Shown piece after piece: positions 27,853 to 37,714 of a DNA stretch of 64,000 nt; within the stretch, counting starts at the first letter, position 1, and each line of letters starts with the position of its first letter. Below the pieces are notes generated by a model. The model had not been told where the DNA came from. It made no database searches and was given only the letters and a program-made list of their open reading frames with translations. The translations under genes and the position numbers were made by a program. The stretch comes from CAZFER01 sp964517495 (GTDB lineage: Bacteria; Hinthialibacterota; Hinthialibacteria; Hinthialibacterales; Hinthialibacteraceae). Location of the stretch: assembly GCA_964517495.1 (NCBI GenBank), contig CAZFER010000010.1, positions 1 to 64,000 on the forward strand, in the 5' to 3' direction.

Positions 27853-28961
27853 CAGGCCAGGCCACGTTCGGATAGTTCCTTGGCAGCCTGATCAAACAGA
27901 TCGTTGGCCTCAGTGGTGCTGGACCATTCCACCAATTCTTTTAATCCTTCTTCTAATGTCACTTTAGGTTCAAAACCAATCAGGCGTTGAATCTTGGATA
28001 TATCCGCATAACAATGGCGGGTATCCCCTTTGCGGTATTGTCCAGTGATTTGTGGCTCGATCGATGAGTTATAGACTTTCGCCAAAAGATGAGCGATTTC
28101 CTTGATCGAGGTTGGTTTGCCTGTTCCCACATTGAATATTTGATAATCGGCTTGTTCGTTCTCCATCGCCAGCATATTGGCTTGGACGATATCATGGACT
28201 GAAATAAAGTCCCGGGTTTGCAGCCCGTCTTCATAAATTACTGGCGCTTTGCCATTGGCCAGGCGGCTCATAAAGATGGCTAATACTCCCGTGTATGGGT
28301 TTGACAACGATTGACGTGGGCCATAGACATTAAAGTAACGCAATGCCACCGACGGGATGTTGTAGGTTTCACCGATGCTGAGCACCATCTCTTCCTGCAC
28401 TCGTTTGGTGATGGCATAGATTGCTTTGCAATCGAGCGAGGCGGTCTCCGGCGTGGCTGTTGGTTCCATTATCTCACCGTCTGGAGAGCGGTACTCCCAT
28501 CGATGGGCTTGGAGTTGTTCTTCTCCACGAAAAGCGGCTTTGACCGTTCCGCGTTTGGGATCGATGCAACACCCTTCGCCATAACTGGACTGCGAGGCGG
28601 CTACAATCACTTTACGCACCGAATGGTTGGTATTAACCAGTAAATCCAGCAAATTCGCCGTTCCAGTAATATTGACATCAACATAATGTCTGACTTTATA
28701 CATTGATTGCCCCATTCCCACCGCCGCCGCTTTGTGGAATATGATCTCCTGCCCCTCAATGGCTTTAGCTAGTGTATGTGTATCGCAAACGTCGCCCTGG
28801 ATGAATTCCGCTTCCGGATTCAGGTAATCCGGCTTTTCCCCATTGGGGTGAACCTGTGGATCGAGGCAATCTAAAATACGAACTTGATGCCCACGCCCAA
28901 CCAACTCATCCACAATAAACGAACCGATAAACCCAGCACCGCCGGTGACTAATACATTCAT
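27852..28961 (-). CDS. NAD-dependent sugar-nucleotide epimerase/dehydratase (SDR)
   Basis: A 369-residue extended short-chain dehydrogenase. It has the Rossmann motif VTGGAGFIGSFIVDEL at the N-terminus, the SSYGEG segment after the Ser position, the catalytic YAITK (Tyr and Lys) and a substrate-binding VALRYFNVYGPRQS. This is the architecture of UDP-hexose 4-epimerases and UDP-glucuronate-type enzymes that supply surface-polysaccharide precursors. An insertion around residues 120-170 (GEGCCIDPKRG to GEIMEPTA) is longer than in GalE. Exact substrate is unknown. It is divergent from obgE and coupled to the methyltransferase gene downstream. Confidence 0.85.
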   Translation of the reverse strand: MNVLVTGGAGFIGSFIVDELVGRGHQVRILDCLDPQVHPNGEKPDYLNPEAEFIQGDVCDTHTLAKAIEGQEIIFHKAAAVGMGQSMYKVRHYVDVNITGTANLLDLLVNTNHSVRKVIVAASQSSYGEGCCIDPKRGTVKAAFRGEEQLQAHRWEYRSPDGEIMEPTATPETASLDCKAIYAITKRVQEEMVLSIGETYNIPSVALRYFNVYGPRQSLSNPYTGVLAIFMSRLANGKAPVIYEDGLQTRDFISVHDIVQANMLAMENEQADYQIFNVGTGKPTSIKEIAHLLAKVYNSSIEPQITGQYRKGDTRHCYADISKIQRLIGFEPKVTLEEGLKELVEWSSTTEANDLFDQAAKELSERGLA

Positions 28962-29095
28962 GAAATATCTCCTTTTGAAAAAACTTACCTATCTTAGCAC
29001 TGCTCAGGCTTTCCTTGAATACGGCTCTTCCTGATTTAGTCCCTCTAACTAGAATAATATGGTTATACAATATATTGCTATAAGGGAATTCACGA

Positions 29096-30181
29096 ATGCC
29101 TTTAATGGAAGGTTCTTTCATAGACCGGATTAAGCTGCGCCTTAAGGCGGGGGATGGGGGAAATGGTACGATCTCCTTTCGCCATGAGAAGTATGTTCCC
29201 TTTGGTGGCCCTGATGGAGGCGATGGAGGTAATGGCGGTTCCATTATTTTACGCGTGAATCCTGGCCTCAATACCTTGGACAAGTTGCATTCGCAACCTC
29301 AGTATCGGGCTAAAGACGGGGGGAGGGGGGGGAAAAACAACCGCACCGGCGCCAATGGTGCTGATGTGATCTTGGAAGTGCCAGCGGGGACGGTTGTTGT
29401 GAACACAGAAACCGATCAGATCATTATTGATATGGAAGAAACTGATGGCCAGGCAGTGATCGCTCAGGGTGGTAAAGGTGGCAAGGGCAATACCCGATTT
29501 GCCACTCCCACGAATCAGGCTCCCCATAAAGCCACACCGGGCACTCCTGGTGAAGAATTTGAAGCGATTTTTGAATTGAAACTGGTTGCCCATGCGGGTT
29601 TGATCGGTCTTCCTAATGCTGGTAAATCCACCCTGATTTCCACTTTGACCAATGCACGTCCCCGGGTGGCTGGATATCCGTTTACCACGCTGCAGCCAAT
29701 ATTGGGCACCATTACGCTGAAGAATGGTTCTGCGTTAGTGATTGCTGATATTCCCGGCATTATTCAGGGCGCACACGAGGGGATTGGGTTGGGTTTGGAC
29801 TTTTTACGCCATATCGAACGCACCAAAATGCTGATCTATGTTATTGAAATATCACCCCATGATCCCAATCTTCCCGCATCGGTGTTGAAAGACTTGCGAT
29901 ACGAAATTGAACAATACGATCCCAGGATTTTAGAGCGTCCATCTTTGATTGTTTTGAATAAGCTCGATTTGTTGGAAGATGAAGAGGAAGTGGAATTGGT
30001 GGTTCATACATTCCGTGAGCAATGGTCAGATATTGATGATGAGTCATTTTTTCTGATCTCCGCATTAAACAATCAAGGAACCGATAAACTAAAAGACAAA
30101 ATTGTTACTCTTTATCAGGATAACATACAGAAAAAATTTCCAATTAAAGATCAAAAACCATTCAGCCCCATGGATGGTTAA
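29096..30181 (+). CDS. obgE: GTPase Obg/CgtA
   Basis: A 361-residue protein with the glycine-rich Obg fold first (FIDRIKLRLKAGDGGNGTIS, KYVPFGGPDGGDGGNGG), then a GTPase domain. The domain carries a Walker A GLPNAGKSTLIS (about 166-177), switch region GYPFTTL, DIPGII, and NKLD. Obg GTPases bind the 50S ribosomal subunit and link ribosome assembly with stress responses; the gene is usually essential. The ATG follows aaggga by eight bases. It lies 21 bases before proB, with which it is probably co-transcribed; this pairing is common across bacteria. Confidence 0.97.
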   Translation: MPLMEGSFIDRIKLRLKAGDGGNGTISFRHEKYVPFGGPDGGDGGNGGSIILRVNPGLNTLDKLHSQPQYRAKDGGRGGKNNRTGANGADVILEVPAGTVVVNTETDQIIIDMEETDGQAVIAQGGKGGKGNTRFATPTNQAPHKATPGTPGEEFEAIFELKLVAHAGLIGLPNAGKSTLISTLTNARPRVAGYPFTTLQPILGTITLKNGSALVIADIPGIIQGAHEGIGLGLDFLRHIERTKMLIYVIEISPHDPNLPASVLKDLRYEIEQYDPRILERPSLIVLNKLDLLEDEEEVELVVHTFREQWSDIDDESFFLISALNNQGTDKLKDKIVTLYQDNIQKKFPIKDQKPFSPMDG

Positions 30182-30202
30182 TTCATGTGAATATAGAGAA
30201 CG

Positions 30203-31354
30203 ATGAAACAAACACATTCTGCATCTGAAGTTATTCAAAAAATTGTGGGTACATTGAAACGGGTGGTGATCAAAGTAGGCACCCGTGTGATTGATGATGA
30301 TAAAACTCATTTTAATCGGCCGGTGATTGAATCGTTGGTAGGGGAGATAGCGGAACTTCATTCACGTGGGATTGAAGTGCTTCTGGTTTCATCCGGAGCA
30401 GTGGGAGCGGGATTGCGTGCCCTTCATATTGCCCAACGGCCAAAATCGATCCACCTTCGGCAGGCTTACGCTGCTGTGGGCCAGGGACGGTTAATGAATT
30501 TGTATAACGAACTTTTCTCTCAATATGGTATTAACACTGCCCAGGTGTTATTAACACGTTCTGATCTGGATCGCCGTGATTCGTATTTGAATGCCCGCGA
30601 AACGTTGCAGCACTTGCTTACGATTGGGGTAATCCCCATCATCAACGAAAACGACACCGTTTCCACTGATGAGTTAAAATTTGGTGATAATGATTTTCTT
30701 GCCTCCTTAGTCGCAGGGAAAATGGACGCTCAACTGTTGATTTTGCTAACCACTGTGGATGGATTGTTTCGCCATTTTGATCAGGAAAAGAAGCAGGGTG
30801 AACTAATCGAAGTTATTGACCATAAACAGAATGATTCGTTATCTCATGTGGTCGATAAGATTGATCCACTCTCCATGGGGGGGATGCGATCCAAAATTGA
30901 GGCGGGCAAAAGTGCGGGTTCAAAGGGAGTATTGGTGTCCATAGCCAATGGGCTTCAAATCGGGATCATCGGCGATTTACTTTCAGGGCAAAGCAAAGCA
31001 ACCTGGATGATTCCAACCCGGAAACGCATGGCGGCCTGGAAATACTACCTCGCCTTTGCCAAAAGCCCCAGCAGCGGCCGGATTGTTATTGATGATGGAG
31101 CGGTGGAAGCGCTAAAACAAGGCGGTAAAAGTTTACTGGCTTCAGGAATTAAACATATTACAGGCCGTTTTAACGCCAAGGATTTAGTGTGTATTGAAAC
31201 ACTTGAAGGCGAAGAATTTGCTCGTGGCCTGGTTAATTACAATTCAGATGATTTGCATAAAATCGTGGGTTGCTCAAGCCGGCAGATCAAGGAAATCCTT
31301 GGTGACCGCAAATTAACCGAGGTTATCCATCGGGATAACCTGGTGGTCTCGTAA
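30203..31354 (+). CDS. proB: glutamate 5-kinase ProB with PUA domain
   Basis: A 383-residue enzyme with the amino-acid kinase fold: RVVIKVGTRVIDDD near residue 20, LLVSSGAVGAG, IPIINENDTVS, and GMRSKIEAGKSAG for the nucleotide site. A C-terminal PUA domain follows from about residue 290 (GRIVIDDGAVEALKQGGKSL). It phosphorylates glutamate in the first step of proline synthesis. The partner gene proA is not adjacent; the next gene is convergent. Its length is normal for PUA-containing ProB. Confidence 0.96.
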   Translation: MKQTHSASEVIQKIVGTLKRVVIKVGTRVIDDDKTHFNRPVIESLVGEIAELHSRGIEVLLVSSGAVGAGLRALHIAQRPKSIHLRQAYAAVGQGRLMNLYNELFSQYGINTAQVLLTRSDLDRRDSYLNARETLQHLLTIGVIPIINENDTVSTDELKFGDNDFLASLVAGKMDAQLLILLTTVDGLFRHFDQEKKQGELIEVIDHKQNDSLSHVVDKIDPLSMGGMRSKIEAGKSAGSKGVLVSIANGLQIGIIGDLLSGQSKATWMIPTRKRMAAWKYYLAFAKSPSSGRIVIDDGAVEALKQGGKSLLASGIKHITGRFNAKDLVCIETLEGEEFARGLVNYNSDDLHKIVGCSSRQIKEILGDRKLTEVIHRDNLVVS

Positions 31355-31374
31355 TTCATTCTATTACCCTCCAA

Positions 31375-33222
31375 TTATAACTCGGGGAGTTTTACCTCCA
31401 TAAGGGCAACACTGTTGTCTTGAGTGGATGGACTAGGACCACGTAGTCTGTTGGGACGATTTCTACCCGGTCTACCCATGCCAGGAGGACCTCCCATTCC
31501 AGGCGGGCCACCCATGCCTGGCGGTCCACCCATTTGTGGTCCTGGCGGCATCCCCCCCGCACCCGGCCGACCACCTTCTCCTCTCTGCATCCCTCCTTGG
31601 TGTGGACCACTCAATAAAAGCCTGTCATGGCCAAAAGGTAAATCCAACGTTTCAATCACCTCCAGGCAATCACGGCAAGATAAAAGGCGTTCAGCGCGAT
31701 TATAATTATTGATCCAATAAATACGCCGGTCTGGTTTTGACCATTGGATCAATTCATTTAATAATTTAGTAGACAATCCAGCCTGGCCATCGTCTGATGC
31801 AAAGGCACGTATTATATCCTGCTTCCATTCAGCTCCATCGAGCCGAATACCTTGATTCTGTTCATCTTCATTCGAGTCGTTCGAAGGTATCTGTTCTCTT
31901 CGAGTTTGAATAAATGCCGGATCCACCACATTCCATTTACCGATAAAATCCAAGTTGAGGCAGACACTATATGGTGCGATGATGATGGATCCCGGTTCCA
32001 CATTTTCATTAACAACCTCGTTTATAGTACTCAGGTTTATGTTATCATGATTCGTTCGGAGAGTATTGCTAAACGTGTTGGAAAAACCTTCCACCACAAT
32101 CAGCAATATCAGTACAGGATAAAAATACTCCATCCCGCTGATTTCCGATTCGCTTAACCATTTTAAAAACCAGACCCCAGCAATTGTAAATAAATAGAAG
32201 ATGGGAATAAAAAAGCGCATCGGTCCGTCAAAGAAGAAATACGCCATATACAAGCATGCAATCGGAATAATAAGCAGGATCAACAAAATCCCTTCTTTTC
32301 GGGTTTTTGGATTGGCACAAAGGGTGATAAATCCTGCAATGGCGGGGACAAAGAAAAGACTAATTCCACGGGAATGGAGATTTTGCAAATAAGGAATCGT
32401 CTTATGAATAAAATCAATCATGGAAAAAATGGGATGCCCCAAGTCATAGCCTGTCTTCCAAAGCTGGCCAAACACCACTATGTTCGATATCAATAAACAT
32501 ACCAGGGGAATACAACCACCGGCGAAGGCGGCCAGGATTGATAAAACTGTTTTACGATCGCGTTTAAAATACATAAACAAATACACCGCTATCGCAGGGG
32601 CGAATATAGCTTCGGCATAGCGAATGGTGGGAATCATTCCAAATACCAATCCCGCCAAAAAGCCATAGGCGATTGATTTAGTCTGGCTCCACAGGGCAAG
32701 CAGATACAACCCCCAAATCAAACAGAAAGCCGTGGCGGGATGGGCGTCTCCCATGAAGGTCCAACTATTGGCAACAGGATTCACCGCCATCACCAGCATG
32801 GCCAATAATCCCCACAGTGGACCAATCCATAATCGACATAAGAAAAAAAGCCCTAATAATGTGAGTGAAGTCAAAATGGGATTTAACAAAATGGCCGCGG
32901 ATGGTCCAAATAGTTTAAAGACCACCGCTAACATCAGTGGGAATCCAGCCGGATAGCGGCTGTAAAACCGCCCATCTTCCAAGCGCAGCCAATGAGGACC
33001 AACATATTGGATAGGAGTGTCTTGTGTAAACCAAATCCTTCCTTCGTTGGCGATCAAGCGCGCTTGAATGTAATAACCGCTGGAGTCAGGGCCAGAAATA
33101 GCAGAATCAAAGAAAAAAAGCAAAACGGTAAAATGAATAATCGTTAAGATATAAGCCAATAAATTATAAGGAGGAGTAACCTTTACTTTTAATGGTTCAT
33201 GATTGGGCATTTGTGCTTCCAT
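31375..33222 (-). CDS. GT39/ArnT-like membrane glycosyltransferase with Gly/Pro/Met-rich tail
   Basis: A 615-residue membrane protein with about ten to twelve hydrophobic segments. The first extracytoplasmic loop carries SGPDSSGYYIQARLIANEGR and FYSRYPAGFPLMLA, typical of the lipid-linked-sugar transferases of the GT39/ArnT (PMT) superfamily, where an Asp in that loop is catalytic. Sugar and acceptor are unknown. After a soluble domain (about 395-545) the protein ends with GGPPGMGGPPGMGRPG-type repeats and a basic segment (GRNRPNRLRG), which is unusual for the family. It converges on proB with only 20 bases between the stops. No convincing terminator is visible there. Confidence 0.75.
   Translation of the reverse strand: MEAQMPNHEPLKVKVTPPYNLLAYILTIIHFTVLLFFFDSAISGPDSSGYYIQARLIANEGRIWFTQDTPIQYVGPHWLRLEDGRFYSRYPAGFPLMLAVVFKLFGPSAAILLNPILTSLTLLGLFFLCRLWIGPLWGLLAMLVMAVNPVANSWTFMGDAHPATAFCLIWGLYLLALWSQTKSIAYGFLAGLVFGMIPTIRYAEAIFAPAIAVYLFMYFKRDRKTVLSILAAFAGGCIPLVCLLISNIVVFGQLWKTGYDLGHPIFSMIDFIHKTIPYLQNLHSRGISLFFVPAIAGFITLCANPKTRKEGILLILLIIPIACLYMAYFFFDGPMRFFIPIFYLFTIAGVWFLKWLSESEISGMEYFYPVLILLIVVEGFSNTFSNTLRTNHDNINLSTINEVVNENVEPGSIIIAPYSVCLNLDFIGKWNVVDPAFIQTRREQIPSNDSNEDEQNQGIRLDGAEWKQDIIRAFASDDGQAGLSTKLLNELIQWSKPDRRIYWINNYNRAERLLSCRDCLEVIETLDLPFGHDRLLLSGPHQGGMQRGEGGRPGAGGMPPGPQMGGPPGMGGPPGMGGPPGMGRPGRNRPNRLRGPSPSTQDNSVALMEVKLPEL
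31475..31546. repeat. 18-bp tandem repeat coding for GPPGMG units
   Basis: Four head-to-tail copies of an 18-base unit beginning ccca (31475, 31493, 31511, 31529), with several third-position changes. It lies inside the glycosyltransferase gene and codes for its Gly/Pro/Met-rich tail. The unit keeps the reading frame, so copy-number changes would only lengthen or shorten the tail. Confidence 0.85.
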
Positions 33223-33347
33223 TTACTTTCTTTCCACAACATTTCGTTATTAAGGTTTTGTTATCATTATTGCGTTTCCACCTTGACGCCGTCGAGTTAA
33301 TCGTTTAACAAAGGTATGAGAACAAACCATACTATAGAGAGATAAAT

Positions 33348-34550
33348 ATGAAAAGCCAATTAAATTGTTACAAAATGGTATTGTTGATTATTACCACCAT
33401 CTTTACATTTCCAGCCTTTTCCAGTGTACCTTTTGAGACTCAGCCCATAAGCAATGAGGCTAACTTGTGGTGGGCTCGTGCTTTGGGCGATATAAATGGT
33501 GACGGTTTGACTGATGTGGCACTGCAAAACAACAACGGTCACGGTGGCTGGCTTGGTTGGCTTGAAGCACCCCAAAATGGGGAAGAATGGAAACAACATA
33601 TCATCGCCAAAGAAGCCCCTGGCGGCGGAACCTTTGCTTGTGGCGATCTTGAAATTGGCGATATCGACCTGGATGGTGACCTTGATATTATAGGCTTTAA
33701 GCATGAAGGGGAATGGGATAACGGTGGTGCGCCCACTGATATATTCTGGTTTGAAAACCCATCCTGGAAAGCTCATCCAATTGGCCAGGCCCCTGATTTT
33801 GTTAAGGATGTCAACCTGGTTGATTTTAACAATGACAAAAAATTGGATTTGGTTACCATCACCTATACAGAAAACAAAATGTCCATATTTCGGCAGGATA
33901 CACCTGCAGAATGGACAAAAGTACATGAATTCACCATCAAAAATCTACACGAAGGCATGGATGTAGGTGATATCGATGGCGATGGAGATATTGATATCGC
34001 CGCTAATGGCTATTGGGTGGAAAATCCTGGTGGAGATTTGGAAAAAGAATGGACTATACGTTCGATCGCCGCTCAATGGCATAATCAGGATGGTGACTGG
34101 TCAAAAAATGCCTGTAAAGGCTTTTGCCTTGACATCAATGGTGATGGCCGGGATGAAGTGTTTTTCTCCCATTCCGAACGTAGCGGCTATCCGGTGGCAT
34201 GGTATGAATGTGATGATCCCAAAAATGGAAAATGGGTGGAGCATATAATAATAAAAAACATGCCAGCATGCCACACCCTTCAGGTATTTGATGCTGACAA
34301 CGATGGTGATTTTGATGTGTTGGCCGGTCTAAATAAAAACCGTGCCAAAGGAATCGGGCAAACCACCTTCCCCGTCTTTCTATTTTTAAATGATGGGAAC
34401 AATCAATCGTGGACCAAGCAACGGCTCAGTGATGATGGCATCTACAACGGCCAAACCGCTGACCTCGAAGGTGATGGCGATATCGATATTTTCCGGCTTC
34501 CTACTCATGACGCCACATTGTTTGAAGTGTGGGTGAATCAAATAAAGTGA
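33348..34550 (+). CDS. exported FG-GAP/VCBS-repeat propeller protein
   Basis: A 400-residue protein with a signal peptide (YKMVLLIITTIFTFPAFS) followed by about six FG-GAP/VCBS blades. Each has a calcium loop, for example ARALGDINGDGLTDVALQN, IGDIDLDGDLDIIGF, VGDIDGDGDIDIAANG and VFDADNDGDFDVLAGL. The even spread of Asp-rich loops indicates a closed beta propeller. Such stand-alone propellers are usually surface or periplasmic binding proteins; no catalytic domain is present. It resembles the split propeller gene at 42660-45673. The region upstream is a 125-base divergent spacer without clear promoter boxes. Confidence 0.85.
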   Translation: MKSQLNCYKMVLLIITTIFTFPAFSSVPFETQPISNEANLWWARALGDINGDGLTDVALQNNNGHGGWLGWLEAPQNGEEWKQHIIAKEAPGGGTFACGDLEIGDIDLDGDLDIIGFKHEGEWDNGGAPTDIFWFENPSWKAHPIGQAPDFVKDVNLVDFNNDKKLDLVTITYTENKMSIFRQDTPAEWTKVHEFTIKNLHEGMDVGDIDGDGDIDIAANGYWVENPGGDLEKEWTIRSIAAQWHNQDGDWSKNACKGFCLDINGDGRDEVFFSHSERSGYPVAWYECDDPKNGKWVEHIIIKNMPACHTLQVFDADNDGDFDVLAGLNKNRAKGIGQTTFPVFLFLNDGNNQSWTKQRLSDDGIYNGQTADLEGDGDIDIFRLPTHDATLFEVWVNQIK

Positions 34551-34558
34551 TATTATGT

Positions 34559-34654
34559 AGCTTACGAGTCTATTTCGGTAAAGATGAAGAAAAAATCATT
34601 ATTTTACTATGCGGCGGCGATAATAATAGTGTTTTGAATTTCGGGTTGATGTGA
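34559..34654 (+). pseudogene. fragment of a HigB/RelE-type addiction-module toxin
   Basis: A 31-codon frame directly after the propeller stop reads SLRVYFGKDEEKIIILLCGG then DNNS. This matches the conserved core of 'addiction module killer protein' (G.RVYFG..G.K...LLCGGDK.S). There is no start codon and both ends are missing, so only the middle of the toxin gene is left. No antitoxin partner was found nearby. Confidence 0.6.
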
Positions 34655-34678
34655 ACAGAAAAATACACTGCCAGCATG

Positions 34679-34762
34679 ATGGCTCGATTTGAAGAGCTGG
34701 CATCTTATCCCCAACGTTGCCCTTCAGTTAACCACATCCGATCCCATATCGATAAAAATTAA
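34679..34762 (+). pseudogene. possible ParE/RelE toxin fragment
   Basis: A 27-codon frame reads MARFEELASYPQRCPSVNHI and RSHIDKN. The central ELASYPQRCP resembles the helix-loop of small RelE/ParE toxins (..LA..PERCP). It is too short to be functional and adjoins the HigB-like fragment, so it probably belongs to the same degraded island. The remaining 34763-34909 stretch before the kinase gene holds nothing that I recognise. Confidence 0.4.
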
Positions 34763-34909
34763 AATACCACCCAACATCCTTATTTTACTATACTTACACC
34801 CAATTCTCGCTTTTTATCCCGGACAGTAGTGATCAGAAATAATTTTTCTATATTCAAATAAACCCTTTAAGGCTATAATGACCAAATAAGAATCCTATTA
34901 GATGTAATT

Positions 34910-37672
34910 ATGACGACACCTCAGCTGCATAAACAGAAATCTTCTACGCTTGCGTGGATAATCCTCATTTGTCTCGCTGCTTTGATCGTGATTGCGGATG
35001 CTTTAAAATACGATCCAGATGAATTACTCTATCTCCTCGTCTTACCCATATTGTTTGCAGCTTACTTTTTCCAAACCCGAATTTACTTAATTGTTCTGGC
35101 TATTTGCACACTCATTGCCGTTATGATCATCTATGAATATGGCAACTGGTCTCATGATTTAAAAATCATGGCGGAAGTGATTTTTACCATTCTCATCATA
35201 TGCGAACTCATCCATCAAACTCTGAAGAAATATCGCCAAACCTATGAGGAATTACAAAAAGCCCGAGATAATTTAGAAACCCAAGTCAAACAACGGACTC
35301 AAGAGTTGGAACAAGCCAATGAAGAACTACATCTCGAAGTGGTCAACCGAGTCAATGCAGAACAAGCCCTTCGGGAAAACATGAGCCTTTATCATTCATT
35401 GGTTGAATCTTTACCCCAGTGCATTTATCGCAAAAACCTGACCGGCTGCTTCACTTATGTCAACGATCGATTTTGCCAAGATGTCGGCTTTCGCTCCCAT
35501 CAAATTATCGGTAAAACAGATTTTGATCTCTTTTCCCTTCCTCTTGCACAGAAATATCATAAAGAAGACCAACAAATTATCAAATCAGGCATGAGAGTTG
35601 AGCGGATTGAAAATTGCCAACGCTCTCATGGACGTACGGCAACCCTCCACGTGGTAAAAACCCCCATTCAGGATGCAGATGGAAATACCATCGGAGTTCA
35701 AGGAATTTACTGGGATGTGACCGAACATCGCCATACCCAGGAAATGATCGAACAAAGTGAACGGATGTACCGTGAGGCCATTGAGGTTGCCAACGCAGTT
35801 CCTTATTACCAAAACTACTTGAATCAAACATATGAATATGTTGGGAGTGAAATCGAAACATTAACTGGATATAAACCAGAAGAATTTACCCCGGCTATTT
35901 GGGAATCCAACGTTCTTGAAATCATTTTGCTGGGTGATTTAAAAGGTTTACCCGTTGAAGAAGCAATCCAAAAAGCCAGGGGAAGAGAAGGCGTCAGTTG
36001 GCGGGCGGACTTTCTGATAAAAACACGAAGCGGCCATGAAAAGTGGCTGGCCAATGCCGCAATCCAGGTACGCAACCAAAATGGCGAAGTGGTTGGCTCG
36101 CTGGGTATTCTTCAGGATATTACCGACCGCAAGCGCGTAGAAGCCGAATTGCAAAAAGAGCGAGACTTTATAACTGCTATCATGAACACCGTGGGTGCAC
36201 TGGTCGTCGTTCTTGATCCCGAAGGACGAATAGTCCGCTTTAATCAAACCTGTGAAAAAATTACTGGTTATACCTTTGAGGAAGTTAAAGGAAGATATGT
36301 TTGGGAATTTCTAATCCCATCAGATGAGGTGAGTCAGGTCATTGAAGTGTTTCAAAATATAAAAACCGGACACGACCCGAAAGAATTCGAAAATAGATGG
36401 ATCAAAAAAGACGGTGAAAAACGCTTAATTCGCTGGTCGAACACATGCATTTTGAATAAACAAGATGGCACGGTCGAGTTTTTAATCGGCACCGGCCTCG
36501 ACATCACGGAACGCAAGCATTTGGAAGAACAATTTCGTCAATCCCATAAAATGGAGGCCATTGGACGCCTGGCCGGTGGCGTCGCCCATGATTTTAACAA
36601 CCTGCTGATGGCGATAATTGGATATGGAGATTTTGCCTTGCAAAATCTTCATCCCCACCACCCTGTTCGCAAAAATCTCGAAGAAATCAAAAAAGCCGCC
36701 GACCGTGCCGCCTCACTTACCCGCCAATTATTGGCTTTTAGCCGTAAACAAATGCTGCAGGCACGTGCGCTTAACCTGAACGATCTCATCACAGATATGG
36801 ATAAGATGCTCCAAAGGTTAATCGGAGAGGATATCCAACTCATCACAAAAACCGATCCTGAGCTGGGGCTTATCAAAGCCGATCCCAATCAAATTGAACA
36901 AGTCATTATGAATCTGGCCGTCAATGCCCGTGATGCCATGCCCAATGGAGGGAAAATTACGATAGAAACTCACAATGCATTATTGGAAGCAAAAGATTTC
37001 AAAGATCACTTGGATGTGAAGCCAGGCTCCTATGTTCTTGTGACCGTGAGCGATACAGGATGTGGTATGGATGACGAGGTTAAAGCCAAAATATTTGAAC
37101 CCTTTTTTACCACCAAAGAAAAAACCAAAGGAACAGGATTAGGCCTTTCAACCATTTATGGGATCATCAAACAAAGTGGTGGTTTCATATGGGTAAAGAG
37201 TGCCATAAATCAAGGATCCACTTTTGAAATTTATCTTCCCCGTATCCAAAATGCTTCCACTTCTGAAACAAAGCCGAAAGCCACTGAATCCTCTCTATAT
37301 GGAAAAGAAACCATTGTTTTGGCAGAAGATGAAACAATGGTTCGCAGTTTGGTTTCCCATACATTAAAAGAATATGGATATCAGGTCATTGAAGCTGAAA
37401 ATGGCTATGAAGCGTTAAAACTGTGTAAACAACACCAGGACACCTTTCACCTCTTATTTACCGATGTAATTATGCCTGAAATGGGAGGGCGTGAACTGGC
37501 GGATCAAGTAAAAGAGTTAAATCCTGACGTCAAAGTACTTTACATGTCTGGTTACACGGATGATGCCGTCGTTCATCATGGCGTGTTGGATCCCGGCATT
37601 GAATTTATTCAAAAACCTTTTTCTCCAATTAAAATGTTAGAAAAAATTCGCACTATATTAGATTCTGATTAG
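34910..37672 (+). CDS. hybrid sensor histidine kinase with three PAS domains and a receiver
   Basis: A 920-residue protein. About four membrane segments span residues 13-108, a coiled coil runs about 110-155, and PAS domains lie near 155-275, 285-410 and 415-535. The dimerisation/phosphoacceptor domain has AGGVAHDFNNLL with the acceptor His at 560. The ATPase domain has NLAVNARDAMPNGG (N box), DTGCGMD and GTGLGLSTIYG (G boxes). The C-terminal receiver domain has LLFTDVIMPEMGG with the acceptor Asp at 852 and a conserved Lys in IQKPF. It probably senses a signal through the membrane or PAS domains. With no separate response-regulator gene adjacent, output must pass to an unlinked protein. The start has no strong RBS. 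Confidence 0.93.
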   Translation: MTTPQLHKQKSSTLAWIILICLAALIVIADALKYDPDELLYLLVLPILFAAYFFQTRIYLIVLAICTLIAVMIIYEYGNWSHDLKIMAEVIFTILIICELIHQTLKKYRQTYEELQKARDNLETQVKQRTQELEQANEELHLEVVNRVNAEQALRENMSLYHSLVESLPQCIYRKNLTGCFTYVNDRFCQDVGFRSHQIIGKTDFDLFSLPLAQKYHKEDQQIIKSGMRVERIENCQRSHGRTATLHVVKTPIQDADGNTIGVQGIYWDVTEHRHTQEMIEQSERMYREAIEVANAVPYYQNYLNQTYEYVGSEIETLTGYKPEEFTPAIWESNVLEIILLGDLKGLPVEEAIQKARGREGVSWRADFLIKTRSGHEKWLANAAIQVRNQNGEVVGSLGILQDITDRKRVEAELQKERDFITAIMNTVGALVVVLDPEGRIVRFNQTCEKITGYTFEEVKGRYVWEFLIPSDEVSQVIEVFQNIKTGHDPKEFENRWIKKDGEKRLIRWSNTCILNKQDGTVEFLIGTGLDITERKHLEEQFRQSHKMEAIGRLAGGVAHDFNNLLMAIIGYGDFALQNLHPHHPVRKNLEEIKKAADRAASLTRQLLAFSRKQMLQARALNLNDLITDMDKMLQRLIGEDIQLITKTDPELGLIKADPNQIEQVIMNLAVNARDAMPNGGKITIETHNALLEAKDFKDHLDVKPGSYVLVTVSDTGCGMDDEVKAKIFEPFFTTKEKTKGTGLGLSTIYGIIKQSGGFIWVKSAINQGSTFEIYLPRIQNASTSETKPKATESSLYGKETIVLAEDETMVRSLVSHTLKEYGYQVIEAENGYEALKLCKQHQDTFHLLFTDVIMPEMGGRELADQVKELNPDVKVLYMSGYTDDAVVHHGVLDPGIEFIQKPFSPIKMLEKIRTILDSD

Positions 37673-37684
37673 CATCAAGAGTTG

Positions 37685-37714
37685 GTTGAAGTTTAAATAC
37701 CCACAAACTTCAAC
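37685..37714 (+). terminator. hairpin after the histidine kinase gene, terminator-like
   Basis: The arms gttgaagttt and aaacttcaac form a perfect 10-bp stem with a 10-base loop 12 bases after the stop codon. The sequence beyond is AT-rich (including ttattttcc), but there is no unbroken T run. Confidence 0.5.

Noticed and set aside
31475..31546. Possible CRISPR-like array
   Set aside because: The units are contiguous 18-bp tandem repeats inside a gene, without spacers.
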